64,000 bases of DNA from an uncultured Alteromonadaceae bacterium (GTDB lineage: Bacteria; Pseudomonadota; Gammaproteobacteria; Enterobacterales; Alteromonadaceae), in the NCBI GenBank assembly GCA_947494925.1, contig CANLWS010000006.1, forward strand, positions 124,001 through 188,000. Reading direction: 5' to 3'. The translations under genes were made by a program, and so were the position numbers. Below the pieces are notes generated by a model, which worked only from the letters and a program-made list of their open reading frames with translations, made no database searches and was not told the DNA's origin. Shown here piece after piece: positions 8,614 to 18,051 of the stretch (the first letter of the stretch is position 1; each line of letters begins with the position of its first letter).

Positions 8614-9236
8614 AAGTTGTTTCACTTCTAGGATGCTTAATCCTTTGTTTACCTTTATCTGCAGAACAATTACGTGTGGAATATAGCAGTTTTTATAGCC
8701 ATACCAAAAAACTGCAAGGCGAAGAGTTAAACGCACTTCAATTTTCATTTGGTTTTATGCAGATTGAAGAAAAAAGACTTTGTCGTATTCTCAACGCACA
8801 TATTCATACGCAGAAAAAAAGGCTTCCCCTTACTATTAATTCTGACAATCGCTTTAACATTCCAACAGAAAAAGCCTTAAAAATGGCTAAGGCAGAGGTT
8901 GTCATTGAACTTGAAGAAGCGGCCAACAAGTGTGATATGTCAGTCCAATTGGAAACGAAAAGCACTTTCCTTAAAAAACAATACAGCTCTGAAGAATTAG
9001 TCGCTTTATTTAATCAATATCAGAATTTTTTTGAGGAAATGGGTGGATTTCTTTCATTCCTGATGCCCTCAGCAACGGGAATTAATTTTGTTTTTGATAA
9101 GCCAGTGTCTAATTCACCTGACGGTTTAGTTGCCGAGGGTAATTATGTACCAATTGACCAAAGTTTTATCGAAAAAGGGCAGGGAGTTACCTGGCAGAGT
9201 ATACCCGTCAGAATTACTGCAATAACCTCTGAATAA
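8610..9236 (+). CDS. DUF2987-domain secreted protein
   Basis: The 208-residue protein has a signal peptide (MKVVSLLGCLILCLPLSAEQ, cleavage near residue 19). The mature part begins LRVEYSSFYSHTKKLQGEEL, the DUF2987 pattern known from Shewanella and Alteromonas proteins. It overlaps the Bax-like gene by four bases, so the two are translationally coupled and may act together at the cell wall. The domain has no known activity. It is convergent with the patatin gene, with only two bases between the stops. Confidence 0.7.
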   Translation: MKVVSLLGCLILCLPLSAEQLRVEYSSFYSHTKKLQGEELNALQFSFGFMQIEEKRLCRILNAHIHTQKKRLPLTINSDNRFNIPTEKALKMAKAEVVIELEEAANKCDMSVQLETKSTFLKKQYSSEELVALFNQYQNFFEEMGGFLSFLMPSATGINFVFDKPVSNSPDGLVAEGNYVPIDQSFIEKGQGVTWQSIPVRITAITSE

Positions 9237-9238
9237 TT

Positions 9239-10243
9239 TTATTCAAGCATCAATTGATATTTAATCTGTGCAGCAAGTCGTTCGACACTTTGCCGACCCT
9301 CTTCAATTAACTCAGTTGCTCGGTAATACTCCATACTACCGAAATCCCTCAATTGGGGCTCAATTAAAATGTCTGGTGGATCACCCGCCAGTCGGGAGCG
9401 CGTGACTCTTGCCTGTAGTATTTCTAGAGAACTGCTCATCACACCTATAACACTAGGGGCAGGGGAACTGGGAAGATGCTCAATTTCTTGCTCGACATCA
9501 GGTGTTTCTGTTTCTACCTCTATAACTTCAGTATTCGTGTCGATATCTTCTTCAAGCTCAATTGATTCAGGGCTTTCTTCTTTTTTGTCTGCCCCCTTAA
9601 ACCAACTCTGCATCAGTTCCTGACTCTTACTGAAAAAAGCATTGGTTTTTTGTTCATTCCGCGCGTGTTCTCGTTCGTTCTCGCTACTGACCTGCGGTCT
9701 GAAGTCTGCACTTAAATTGACCGCGATAACAAAATCGGCACCCAATTGACGGCATAGATTGACAGGTACAGGATTGACCACTGCACCATCTACAAGCCAC
9801 CTTCCTTCATGGGCCTGAGGAGGAAATAGAGCGGGTATTGCACATGATGCTCTGACTGCCCGGCTAATAGATCCTTTGCGAAAGGCTACCTCTTTACCGC
9901 TGTACAAGTCGGTAGCAACTACTGCAAATGGCTTGTCCAGTTCTTCGAAATTCTCAGCTGAAAAATTATCATCCAGAGCTTGAAATACTTTTTGACCGCT
10001 AGCCAATCCACCTTTTTTAAGGCCAAGGCCCATAAGACCAAGCACTTGCCAATCAGTAAGTGAGCTGGCCCACTCAGCGAGTGGTTCGAGTTTCCCGCTG
10101 GTATAAGCTGCGCCAACATAAGCTCCGATGGAGCACCCTGCGACCACATCAATATTAATTCCAAGCTTTTCCAGTTCCTGAATAATACCAATGTGTGCCC
10201 AACCTCTTGCGGCTCCGCTACCTAGCGCTAATCCGATTTTCAT
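9239..10243 (-). CDS. rssA: Patatin-like phospholipase (RssA/NTE type)
   Basis: The 334-residue patatin-fold serine hydrolase has the oxyanion loop GSGAARGWAHIG near the N-terminus, the nucleophile elbow GCSIGAYVG (Ser about residue 40), and the dyad Asp in VDGAVVNPVP. It matches the NTE/RssA subfamily. Compared with the compact E. coli RssA (about 300 residues), this protein carries an acidic insertion (about 215-255, rich in Glu) before the C-terminal helices. It is predicted to be a cytoplasmic or membrane-associated lysophospholipase. It lies 23 bp downstream of ttcA on the same strand. Confidence 0.85.
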   Translation of the reverse strand: MKIGLALGSGAARGWAHIGIIQELEKLGINIDVVAGCSIGAYVGAAYTSGKLEPLAEWASSLTDWQVLGLMGLGLKKGGLASGQKVFQALDDNFSAENFEELDKPFAVVATDLYSGKEVAFRKGSISRAVRASCAIPALFPPQAHEGRWLVDGAVVNPVPVNLCRQLGADFVIAVNLSADFRPQVSSENEREHARNEQKTNAFFSKSQELMQSWFKGADKKEESPESIELEEDIDTNTEVIEVETETPDVEQEIEHLPSSPAPSVIGVMSSSLEILQARVTRSRLAGDPPDILIEPQLRDFGSMEYYRATELIEEGRQSVERLAAQIKYQLMLE

Positions 10244-10266
10244 GTACCTTCCCTTTAAATTGGATT

Positions 10267-11172
10267 TTATTTGATATTAATAACTGTAACTTCGTTTGTT
10301 TCTAAATTGGATAAGGAGCCGATTTCAGGCTGATCGAAGCCAATATCGCCATCTTTAAATGCCGTTTCCTGCGTCATAAGAGAAACAAAATCAAACAAAC
10401 TTGAATCTGCCAGATGTGAAGGTGTCACATTTTGAATTGCAGTAAACATACTTTCAATACGGCCCGGAAATCGCTTATCCCAATCCTTAAGCATTTCTTT
10501 AATGACTTTGCGTTGCAAATTTTCCTGAGAACCACAAAGGTTACATGGAATGATGGGAAACCCAATAGTCTCAGAGTATTTACCAATATCTTTTTCACTA
10601 CAATAAGCAAGGGGACGAATGACCATTTGTTTCCCGTCATCACTGACCAACTTGGGTGGCATGGATTTCAACTTTCCACCGTAGAACATATTAAGAAAAA
10701 GCGTCTCCAACATGTCGTCTCTGTGATGGCCCAAGGCAATTTTTGTTACATTTAACTCAGTTGCTGTGCGATACAAGATGCCTCTTCTTAACCTTGAACA
10801 GAGGGAACACGTTGTTTTACCCTCTGGAATTTTGTCCGTTACTATTGAATAGGTGTCTTCTTCTACAATTTTGTAATCTATACCTAAAGATTCCAAATAG
10901 GCAGGTAAAATATGTTCTGGAAATCCAGGTTGTTTCTGGTCTAGATTGACAGCAACCAGCTCGAAATTTATTGGTGCCCGTTTTTTTAAATACAACAAAA
11001 CATCTAACATGGTGTAACTGTCTTTACCGCCTGACAGACAAACCATAACCTTATCGCCATCTTCGATCATATTGAAATCGGCAATGGCTTTTCCAACATT
11101 TCTGCGTATTCGTTTCTGAAGTTTATTGAAACTGTATTTTTGTTTGACGTCGAGTGTTTCTAAATGTGCCAT
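10267..11172 (-). CDS. ttcA: tRNA 2-thiocytidine(32) synthetase TtcA
   Basis: The 301-residue protein has the PP-loop motif [13 protein letters not shown] near residue 45-58 and two CxxC pairs ([10 protein letters not shown] and CNLCGSQ) that hold the iron-sulfur cluster in TtcA. These enzymes activate C32 of certain tRNAs with ATP and insert sulfur. Length and motif spacing match E. coli TtcA. It sits beside uspE and fnr, an arrangement also found in other gammaproteobacteria. Confidence 0.95.
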   Translation of the reverse strand: MAHLETLDVKQKYSFNKLQKRIRRNVGKAIADFNMIEDGDKVMVCLSGGKDSYTMLDVLLYLKKRAPINFELVAVNLDQKQPGFPEHILPAYLESLGIDYKIVEEDTYSIVTDKIPEGKTTCSLCSRLRRGILYRTATELNVTKIALGHHRDDMLETLFLNMFYGGKLKSMPPKLVSDDGKQMVIRPLAYCSEKDIGKYSETIGFPIIPCNLCGSQENLQRKVIKEMLKDWDKRFPGRIESMFTAIQNVTPSHLADSSLFDFVSLMTQETAFKDGDIGFDQPEIGSLSNLETNEVTVINIK

Positions 11173-11306
11173 TTACCTATAAAACCGTTGGATATCCAGT
11201 CGAAAAGCGGGCAATTATATATGAAATAGACAAAAATAAAATTAACTATTATTCACCAGGTTTATCAGCTGAGTACTGAGATTTTTGAGAAGCCAGCAAA
11301 CCAAAG

Positions 11307-12239
11307 TTAACGTTTAATTGGGCATTCGAACCCCTTAGGTTTAAGCGCCAGAACATCGCAATCGAGTTTGTCGATTACATGTTCAGCTGTGTTTCCTATG
11401 AGAGCAGCTGAAATGCCTTGTCTTCCCACGGTACCTATAATCACAAGTTCAGCGTCAATCAAATTAGCGACGGACGGCAGTACATCTTCAGGCAGTCCTT
11501 CCTTCACATGGCAGTTGTTCTCATTAATATGATATCTGGCGGCATGTTTTTGCATGGATTCCATGTGGAAGTTCTTCACTGATTCATTATAACTTTGTGG
11601 GTCAAATTCGGGTATCTCTATGGCAATATTAACAGGTGTACCAGGGTAGGAATTAACAAGATTTACATGACCACTAAGCATTTCAGCAAAGCTAAGCGCA
11701 GCCTGGGTAACAGTGTCATTAAGAGATGCATGATCTTTGTCTTCTGTCCCCACGTTTACTGCTGCAATGATTTGACCACCTACCGGCCAGTCATGTTCTT
11801 TAACCAACAATACTGGGGTAGGGGCCTTGCGTAGCAAATGCCAATCTGTCGGTGTAAAAATAACAGATTTCAAGGTGTCATGTTGCTGAGTACCTTTTAC
11901 GATCAAATCGTAATTATTATCAATGACTTCATAAATCACGCTCTCATAGGGTCGGTTATGCCAGACAACTTTAATGTCGATTGAAATTGATCCATCACCA
12001 AGAGAGGACTCAACAATATCCGCTAACCAATCTGTCCGGTCATCCACCACCGCTTGTCGCATTGTTTCTCGTTCATCCACTGACAGCATGGTTGTCATTT
12101 CATAGGAAAAATCATAAATAGTGAGAAATGCAGTAACACTGGCTCCGGTTTTCTCTGCAATTTCAAGCGCTCGTGCAAGTGATTTCTGGCGCTCTTCATC
12201 AGGTTCAATAACAGCGAGGATTTTCTGGTACTGTGACAT
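11307..12239 (-). CDS. uspE: Universal stress protein UspE (tandem Usp domains)
   Basis: The 310-residue protein consists of two Usp domains in tandem (about 1-150 and 158-305), matching UspE. Domain two ends with IGTVGRQGISAALIGNTAEHVI, close to the ATP-binding G-x2-G-x9-G-S/T pattern. The opening IEPDEERQKSLARALEIAE is typical of UspE. The role is stress resistance and motility or adhesion control in E. coli; the biochemical function is unclear. It lies directly downstream of fnr on the same strand (69 bp), the fnr-uspE order also found in enterobacteria. Confidence 0.93.
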   Translation of the reverse strand: MSQYQKILAVIEPDEERQKSLARALEIAEKTGASVTAFLTIYDFSYEMTTMLSVDERETMRQAVVDDRTDWLADIVESSLGDGSISIDIKVVWHNRPYESVIYEVIDNNYDLIVKGTQQHDTLKSVIFTPTDWHLLRKAPTPVLLVKEHDWPVGGQIIAAVNVGTEDKDHASLNDTVTQAALSFAEMLSGHVNLVNSYPGTPVNIAIEIPEFDPQSYNESVKNFHMESMQKHAARYHINENNCHVKEGLPEDVLPSVANLIDAELVIIGTVGRQGISAALIGNTAEHVIDKLDCDVLALKPKGFECPIKR

Positions 12240-12308
12240 AACTCATCTCTACTTTTATGTGTAACCAGTTTAATTGTATGAACGAAATTAGGTCATTGCC
12301 ACTATTGA

Positions 12309-13058
12309 TCAGAGATTAACGATTTCTGCTTCACAACTGGTCTTCAATGACTCTGCAGTGCTTAGTTTTTTCCGAAGAGATGACATGTCTGTGATTTCAA
12401 TTAATTTCCCATTTACTGCTATAAGTTGTTCTTTCTGAAAACGACTCAAAAGTCGACTGACGGTCTCTACAGTCAAACCAAGGTAATTACCAATTTCATT
12501 GCGGGTCATGGTGAGGTTGAATTCGGTCGGTGAGAATCCTCTTGCGGCAAAACGTTCTGATAAATTCAATAGAAAATGGGCAATCCGTTCTTCAGCGGTA
12601 CGTTTATTTAACAACATCATTAAATCGTGGTCCTGTTTTATTTCAGAACTCATAATGTTCATCATTTGCCGTCTTAACGAAGGAAGCTGGGCACTCATTT
12701 GGTCTACTGTGTCATAGGGAATTTCACACACCATCGAGGTTTCAAGCGCTTGTGTATAACTTTGGTAGGTATTTTCGCGGATGGCATCAAATCCAACGAT
12801 ATCACCCGGGAGATGAAAACCTGTAATTTGATGTTCACCATCTTCTGAGGTTATATAAGATTTAAACGAGCCACTCCGAATGGCATATAGGCTTCGAAAA
12901 GTTTCTCCAGGCGAGGCCAATAAATCCGTTTTATGAAAAGGCTTTTTGCGCTCAATTATTTCATCTAATGACTCCAGCTCTTTCTTATCTAACGAAACTG
13001 GAATACAAAGATGACTGAAGCCACAGTTCTGGCATCGAATTGCAAAATCTGAACTCAT
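12309..13058 (-). CDS. fnr: Oxygen-sensing transcriptional regulator FNR (EtrA)
   Basis: The 249-residue CRP/FNR-family regulator has the four cysteines that hold the oxygen-labile [4Fe-4S] cluster: Cys9, Cys12 and Cys18 ([10 protein letters not shown]) and the fourth in [10 protein letters not shown]. The cyclic-nucleotide-binding-like domain is followed by a dimerisation helix and an HTH with the FNR recognition helix ([11 protein letters not shown]: Glu, Ser and Arg contacting TTGAT half-sites). It is missing about eleven N-terminal residues relative to E. coli FNR but is otherwise collinear. Perfect or near-perfect FNR boxes lie upstream of ccoN and of the uspA gene at 44632, giving plausible local targets. 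Confidence 0.95.
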   Translation of the reverse strand: MSSDFAIRCQNCGFSHLCIPVSLDKKELESLDEIIERKKPFHKTDLLASPGETFRSLYAIRSGSFKSYITSEDGEHQITGFHLPGDIVGFDAIRENTYQSYTQALETSMVCEIPYDTVDQMSAQLPSLRRQMMNIMSSEIKQDHDLMMLLNKRTAEERIAHFLLNLSERFAARGFSPTEFNLTMTRNEIGNYLGLTVETVSRLLSRFQKEQLIAVNGKLIEITDMSSLRKKLSTAESLKTSCEAEIVNL

Positions 13059-13079
13059 AAAAACCTTCCCATTTTATCC

Positions 13080-13751
13080 TTAAATATGACCAACTAAACC
13101 ATATAACAAACTGCATGCATAGGCTAATAATATCAAGGCAATGGTTTGCCGCACATAGCTTTTAGTCAAAAAAGGTCTAATTTGTGAAGCGGAGGTTCCG
13201 AGTAGTAACATAGCTGGTAGCGTTCCCAGACCGAAGCTTAACATTACCATCGCCCCTTGGTATGCGCTTCCTGACGCAAGACTCCAGGAAAGCGTCGAAT
13301 AAACCAATCCACATGGTAACCAACCCCAGATCATGCCATAGGGTATTGCATAAAAAGGTGACCGAAAAGGAATCAAACGTCGACCAATGGGGCTAATATA
13401 TTGCCATAGCACTGAACCTGCTCTTTCGAGATGAGTGAGAACTTTCCACCATCCTCCGATGTACAGGCCTAATAATATCAACATGATTGCACTGATTATG
13501 TTAAGTACAGACAATCCATAGGTGCTTGAAGAAGAAAAGTAGGCTCCTAACACGCCTGTTATAGCCCCGGCGAGAGCATAACTGCTGATACGACCTAAGT
13601 TGTAAGCTAATAGGTAGAGCGTGTCTGATTGTTGTTTAGGAATGGCGAAACTGAAGGCTCCAACAATACCACCGCACATACCTACGCAATGCACACTGCC
13701 CGCGATGCCAATCAAAAAAGCGGATAAAAGTGTGAAGCTATCGATCGCCAT
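13080..13751 (-). CDS. TauE/SafE-family membrane protein of the cbb3 oxidase assembly cluster
   Basis: The polytopic protein of 223 residues starts from ATG 13751 (MAIDSFTLLSAFLIGIAGSVHC); the longer reading to 13835 would overlap almost half of ccoS and is less likely. It has about six hydrophobic segments, with the sulfite exporter/copper-family signature IAGSVHCVGMCGGIVGAFSF at the first one (Cys and His pairs that could handle metal) and WGWLPCGLVYSTL in the middle. In gammaproteobacteria this gene follows ccoS and is thought to help deliver copper or mature the cbb3 oxidase. It overlaps ccoS by 14 bp and is the last gene of the fixH-ccoI-ccoS unit. Confidence 0.8.
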   Translation of the reverse strand: MAIDSFTLLSAFLIGIAGSVHCVGMCGGIVGAFSFAIPKQQSDTLYLLAYNLGRISSYALAGAITGVLGAYFSSSSTYGLSVLNIISAIMLILLGLYIGGWWKVLTHLERAGSVLWQYISPIGRRLIPFRSPFYAIPYGMIWGWLPCGLVYSTLSWSLASGSAYQGAMVMLSFGLGTLPAMLLLGTSASQIRPFLTKSYVRQTIALILLAYACSLLYGLVGHI

Positions 13752-13935
13752 TGCTATCTGAATTCTCTTTTTCTTTATCGCTATCAGTTTTCTTAAGGTC
13801 GTCATCAAACAGAATACTGTAACCCTGACGTTCAAGATCGTCGAATTGATTTGTTTTAACAGCCCAGAAAAATACTGCTATGGCAACAATTACAAGCAAT
13901 ATGGCAATAGGAATAAGTACATAAATAATGTTCAT
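13738..13935 (-). CDS. ccoS: cbb3-type cytochrome oxidase assembly protein CcoS
   Basis: The 65-residue protein has one N-terminal membrane segment (MNIIYVLIPIAILLVIVAIA) followed by FFWAVKTNQFDDLERQGYSIL, the CcoS hallmark (W-x-N/T-x-Q-F-D-D-L). It is needed for cofactor insertion into cbb3 oxidase in Rhodobacter and Pseudomonas. It lies between ccoI and the SafE-family gene. Confidence 0.93.
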   Translation of the reverse strand: MNIIYVLIPIAILLVIVAIAVFFWAVKTNQFDDLERQGYSILFDDDLKKTDSDKEKENSDSNGDR

Positions 13936-13953
13936 GTAAACCGGTTTAAATCC

Positions 13954-16332
13954 TTACTTAGTGAGTCTCACAGAATTGCTGACAACTATAATTGAACTTA
14001 AAGACATGCCAATAACGGCCATCCAGGGTGTTAGCAGTCCAAAAATTGCAAGAGGCAGTATCAGTAGATTGTAACCGATTGCCCAAGCCATGTTTTGTTT
14101 GATTTTACTATGAGTTCGCTTCGCCATTTCAAAAAGTACAGGTATATTATCCAGATTTGAACCCAGTAAAATTACATCAGCCGAACGCTTGGCGATATCA
14201 GAGGCATTTCCGACGGCAATGGAAACATTAGCAGCGGCCAAAACCGGTGCGTCATTGATCCCATCACCTATCATCATGACACTTTTTTCATCTTCCTTTA
14301 GTTGCCTGATCTTTTTAAGCTTTTGTTCTGGTGTATGGCCATAATCATAGTGTTTGAACCCAAGTTGATCTGCAACTTTCGAGACATTAACTAGATTATC
14401 TCCGCTGAGTAACAGTAATTCTTTTGAGGATAAGTCTGACAACAACTTGGCCGAACCCAATTTAATTTTGTCCTGAACGCTACAGCAGGCTAGGATCATG
14501 TTATTAGTTTCCAGAAATACACTAGCCCATTGCATCGATTCGGGAATGGCATTGCGCATGAAAGCCGCCGATCCGAGCCGGTAGTCTACTGAATTTATAT
14601 TACCGCTAATCCCTAAACCAACTTCTATTTTAGGATCTAGTACAGTCAATTTATCGGTAATAGCGAAGGCCTTTGCAATAGGATGTTCCGAATAATGTTC
14701 GAGGTTGGCAATAACATTGAGAACATGCTCTGAACTATCCGCTGAAAAATTGTCGAATTTGCCTAAACTGAATTGGCCCTCCGTCAATGTGCCCGTTTTA
14801 TCAAATACCACAGTATTCACATTGTTAATTTGTTCCAAAACATCTGCTTTTTTGACTAAAAAACCTAATTTATTCAGTCTGGCCATAGCACTTGTCAACG
14901 CAGATGGTGTGGCAAGTGCCAGCGCGCAGGGACAAGTGGCAACTAAAACCGCTATTGCAATCCAATACGCACGAGCCGGGTCAATGGTTAGCCAGACCAG
15001 ATAACTTATGAGTGCGATGGCTAATACTATTACGACAAAGTGCCTGGAAGTGCGGTCAGCAAAATGGGCTACGGCTGGTTTTTCTGCGAGTGCGAATTCT
15101 TGCATTCTGATGATCTGATTTACCAAAGCATCCTTTAAGCCCTGCCTAACTCTTACTTTGATAACATTGGATTTATTGATTGTTCCTCCAAAGACATCAC
15201 TTCCGACATTCTTTGAAACCGGTTCAAATTCGCCGGTAAGCATGGACTCGTCTATATAGCTGGCGCCTTCAATTATCTCACCGTCTACAGGTATCGTCTC
15301 TCCAGCTTTAACAAGCACTATGTCGTTAACAGACAACTTTCTTGCTAACACTTTTTCAACCTGTTCTCCATGGATCCTTGAGGCGGTGAGGGGGACATAT
15401 TTGAGCATATTTGCTGATATCTGAGCGGCTTGGTGGCGGCTTCTATGTTCTAGAAAACGACTGACTAACAATAAAAAGATGAACATACACACTGATTCAA
15501 AATAGATTTCTCCACTCTTTGTGAATGTAGCCCAAGCACTTGAGAAAAAGGTGCCCAGAACGGCTATGGAGATAGATAAATCCATATTCACATAGCCAGC
15601 TCGTAAACTATTCAAAGCGCTGATATAAAAGCCACTGCCACAGTAGCTCACAACAGGTAAAGTCAGTACTAAACTAACCCAGTGAAAATAGGATTTTGTC
15701 TGAGGATCGATACTACCAAAGATGCCGAAATACAGCCCAATTGCCAACATCATTACCTGCATGCTCATCAAACCAGACAAACCTAGCTTCTTCAGAAATG
15801 CTTTGTGTTCTTTTTGATAGGACAACTCATGCTGATCGGGCTGAAAGGGAAGGGCGTGATAACCTATGTTTTCAATTTTAGTGAGGATTTCGCTTAATTT
15901 GAGTTGTTCAGGTAACCAGGATATGGAGGCTCGTCTGGATGAAACATTCACGCTGACCTGGCGAATACCAGTCAATTTAGCCAGTTGCTTTTCTATTAAC
16001 CAGCCACAGGCAGCACAACTTATTCCTTCGACTGTTAATTGTATTTGTTGAGCCTGACCATCTTGTACAACAAATTCTTGAATGATTTCTTCGTCGTCGT
16101 AAGTCTCAAGCGCAGCTAATGTTTGTGTTAATTGTTCATCACCTTTTTCAGCCAGTTCAGTTCTGAAGCGATAGTAATCTTCCAGGCCACTGTCAACTAT
16201 TGCCTTAGCCACAGCCTGACAGCCTGGGCAACACATATCTCGTGTTTTGCCTAACACCACAGTTCTGAAATTATCTGATTGGGAAACGGGTAAACCACAG
16301 TGGTAACATCCCGTGTGCTGAATTCCTTCCAT
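13954..16332 (-). CDS. ccoI: Copper-translocating P1B-type ATPase CcoI (FixI)
   Basis: The 792-residue P-type ATPase has, in order, an N-terminal cysteine-rich segment (CYHCGLPVS and CCPGCQAVA), a heavy-metal-associated domain with CAAC (GISCAACGWLI, about residue 107), about eight membrane helices, the transmembrane metal site CPC (ATCPCALALATP), the phosphorylation motif DKTGTLTEG, the HP motif (EHYSEHPIAKAF) and GDGINDAPVL. This is the CcoI/FixI type that supplies copper for the CuB centre of cbb3 oxidase. The start codon shares one base with the fixH stop (TAATG), so the genes are coupled. Confidence 0.94.
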   Translation of the reverse strand: MEGIQHTGCYHCGLPVSQSDNFRTVVLGKTRDMCCPGCQAVAKAIVDSGLEDYYRFRTELAEKGDEQLTQTLAALETYDDEEIIQEFVVQDGQAQQIQLTVEGISCAACGWLIEKQLAKLTGIRQVSVNVSSRRASISWLPEQLKLSEILTKIENIGYHALPFQPDQHELSYQKEHKAFLKKLGLSGLMSMQVMMLAIGLYFGIFGSIDPQTKSYFHWVSLVLTLPVVSYCGSGFYISALNSLRAGYVNMDLSISIAVLGTFFSSAWATFTKSGEIYFESVCMFIFLLLVSRFLEHRSRHQAAQISANMLKYVPLTASRIHGEQVEKVLARKLSVNDIVLVKAGETIPVDGEIIEGASYIDESMLTGEFEPVSKNVGSDVFGGTINKSNVIKVRVRQGLKDALVNQIIRMQEFALAEKPAVAHFADRTSRHFVVIVLAIALISYLVWLTIDPARAYWIAIAVLVATCPCALALATPSALTSAMARLNKLGFLVKKADVLEQINNVNTVVFDKTGTLTEGQFSLGKFDNFSADSSEHVLNVIANLEHYSEHPIAKAFAITDKLTVLDPKIEVGLGISGNINSVDYRLGSAAFMRNAIPESMQWASVFLETNNMILACCSVQDKIKLGSAKLLSDLSSKELLLLSGDNLVNVSKVADQLGFKHYDYGHTPEQKLKKIRQLKEDEKSVMMIGDGINDAPVLAAANVSIAVGNASDIAKRSADVILLGSNLDNIPVLFEMAKRTHSKIKQNMAWAIGYNLLILPLAIFGLLTPWMAVIGMSLSSIIVVSNSVRLTK

Positions 16333-16823
16333 TAGGGCTCAAACAGTATCGCGCCGCTCCTTGGAAATGATAAGGGTTGAGAAACTTTCCATTCCTCCGA
16401 TAAAGGCGTCAATGTGACTTTCCATTTCCCAGTTATCGGTGTTTGGACTATTGAACGGTAGGTACCACTGGCATCCATTGTAAGCAAGATATCAAAATCT
16501 TTCGACGCCATAGTGGCATGACTGAATATTAGTTTAACTGCTTTGCCAGAATTAGGTTTCCCAGATAAGAAGTTGAGTGCAATAGCATTACCACTAGTTA
16601 TCAGTTCAGTGCGAATATTTTTTGCTCTTGCGTTTTCTATTCGATCGAGCTGCTGATTAATGGCTTTACCTTCCTTGTAATAATCATCCACTACCATGCT
16701 ATTTTCTGTGGTCAAAGCCAGATTTAACATAGTTCCGCTTAAAATTACGGATACAAGAGGAATGCTTATCAGAAACCAGGGCCAAAATTGTTTATACCAA
16801 GCTGTTTGAACGGATTTGTTCAT
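16332..16823 (-). CDS. ccoH: FixH/CcoH-family cbb3 oxidase assembly protein
   Basis: The 163-residue protein has one N-terminal membrane helix (FWPWFLISIPLVSVILSGTM) and a periplasmic beta domain, the FixH/CcoH pattern. NSMVVDDYYKEGKAINQQLDR just after the helix is the family signature. It is thought to stabilise the oxidase assembly and to work with CcoI. It is preceded by a hairpin that separates it from ccoP and is the first gene of the ccoH-ccoI-ccoS-SafE unit. Confidence 0.9.
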   Translation of the reverse strand: MNKSVQTAWYKQFWPWFLISIPLVSVILSGTMLNLALTTENSMVVDDYYKEGKAINQQLDRIENARAKNIRTELITSGNAIALNFLSGKPNSGKAVKLIFSHATMASKDFDILLTMDASGTYRSIVQTPITGKWKVTLTPLSEEWKVSQPLSFPRSGAILFEP

Positions 16824-16839
16824 GTATTATATTTCCAGA

Positions 16840-16864
16840 AAAAAGCCCCGGTTAACCGAGGCTT
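16840..16864 (-). terminator. Terminator between ccoP and fixH
   Basis: AAGCCCCGGTTAACCGAGGCTT (16843-16864) folds into a stem with a mismatched C/A and a self-complementary core. On the minus strand it ends in a T-run (GGCTTTTTTC). It lies 20 bp past the ccoP stop and 20 bp before the fixH start, so it can end or attenuate the ccoNOQP message. Confidence 0.7.
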
Positions 16865-16883
16865 CTCGATAATGAACTTAAGT

Positions 16884-17873
16884 TTATTGACCTTGCGACA
16901 GACTGTAAACGTAAGCAGAGACTAAATGTACTTTTTTCTCGCCCAACGTATCTTTAAATGCAGGCATCACTCCGGCTCTACCGTGAGTAAGGGTTTCTAT
17001 AACAGCCAATTCGTTGCCACCGTATAGCCAGATATTGTCGGTCAGGTTGGGTGCACCAAGAGCCTGATTTCCGGTTCCATCTGTACCATGGCAAGCCGCA
17101 CATACTGCAAAGCGAGCTTCACCAGCCTCTTCAAGACCTGCAAGAAGTTCAGAGCCGGACAAATCCCTGCCACTTAATGAAAGCGCATAAGCAGCCACTT
17201 CTTTGACACCTTGCTCGCCCATTGTATCAATCCAACCAGGCATCATTGCATTTCTACCGTTCAACAAGGTTTCTTTAATTTTGTCTGGGGAACCACCGTA
17301 CAACCAGTCGTCATCAGTTAAATTTGGGAAGCCGCCAAACTGACCGCGGGCATCTGAACCATGGCATTGAGAACAATTCTGACTGAATAAACGCTGACCA
17401 ATTTTTAATGCTTCTTCATCATTAGCCAACACTTCTATAGGCTTCTTGGCATATTCGTTAAATAAAGGCGCAAAACGCTCTTCAGCAAATTTTAGCTCTC
17501 TGTCGTATTCCACACCGACACCAAACAAGCTTTCTTTTGCATCTTCCACTGACTGAACTACAGCAGCTTTAGATTCTGCCAATGAGCGTATATCCTGGTT
17601 AGAGCTTTTCCAGCCCAAAAGTCCGGCAAAATTACCAAGGCCCGGGTAAAGGAGGAGATACAACAATCCCCACACTATGGTCATATAAAAAAGTATGGTC
17701 CACCAACGGGGAAGTTGATTGTTTAGTTCAAGAATGCCGTCAAAGGAGTGATGCATATCATCACCTTCTTCTACGCCAGTTTTATTTAATAGACACCAGC
17801 GCAACAACAAAAAACATCCTAAGATTGTGCCCAGTGAAATAACTGAGATCCAAATACTCCAAAAGCTACTCAT
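16884..17873 (-). CDS. ccoP: cbb3-type cytochrome c oxidase diheme subunit CcoP
   Basis: The 329-residue protein has two N-terminal hydrophobic segments (about 5-28 and 58-80) and two c-type heme sites, CSQCHG (about residue 167) and CAACHG (about residue 258), each followed by its axial-Met region (NAMMPGW, GVMPAF). It carries electrons from soluble or membrane cytochromes c to CcoO/CcoN. It overlaps ccoQ by 8 bp. Gene order and size match gammaproteobacterial ccoNOQP operons. Confidence 0.96.
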   Translation of the reverse strand: MSSFWSIWISVISLGTILGCFLLLRWCLLNKTGVEEGDDMHHSFDGILELNNQLPRWWTILFYMTIVWGLLYLLLYPGLGNFAGLLGWKSSNQDIRSLAESKAAVVQSVEDAKESLFGVGVEYDRELKFAEERFAPLFNEYAKKPIEVLANDEEALKIGQRLFSQNCSQCHGSDARGQFGGFPNLTDDDWLYGGSPDKIKETLLNGRNAMMPGWIDTMGEQGVKEVAAYALSLSGRDLSGSELLAGLEEAGEARFAVCAACHGTDGTGNQALGAPNLTDNIWLYGGNELAVIETLTHGRAGVMPAFKDTLGEKKVHLVSAYVYSLSQGQ

Positions 17874-18051
17874 TTAACGAAGACTCCTGCTTTTTATTTT
17901 TTGACTTGCTGTCTGGTTCATCATCGAATACAAGTTGTGCTGCTTCATCAAAACCTTTTTTGGACTTACTGCTAAACGCCCATAAAACAATGCCGATGAA
18001 GCAAACGAATACGACGACTGTAAATATACTACCTGCTGTACCGTAATCCAT
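17866..18051 (-). CDS. ccoQ: cbb3-type cytochrome oxidase subunit CcoQ
   Basis: The 61-residue protein has one membrane helix (GSIFTVVVFVCFIGIVLWAF) and a charged, Lys/Asp-rich C-terminus. CcoQ stabilises the cbb3 complex, notably against oxygen in Rhodobacter. It abuts ccoO with no intergenic base and overlaps ccoP by 8 bp. Confidence 0.92.
   Translation of the reverse strand: MDYGTAGSIFTVVVFVCFIGIVLWAFSSKSKKGFDEAAQLVFDDEPDSKSKNKKQESSLNE

Noticed and set aside
12306-12320. TTGATCAGAGATTAA at the end of fnr as a possible FNR autoregulatory site
   Set aside because: Wrong spacing between half-sites and it lies at the 3' end of the gene.
13752-13835. N-terminal extension of the SafE-family protein
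   Set aside because: It would overlap ccoS by almost 100 bp and precede the first membrane helix with an unrelated basic stretch.
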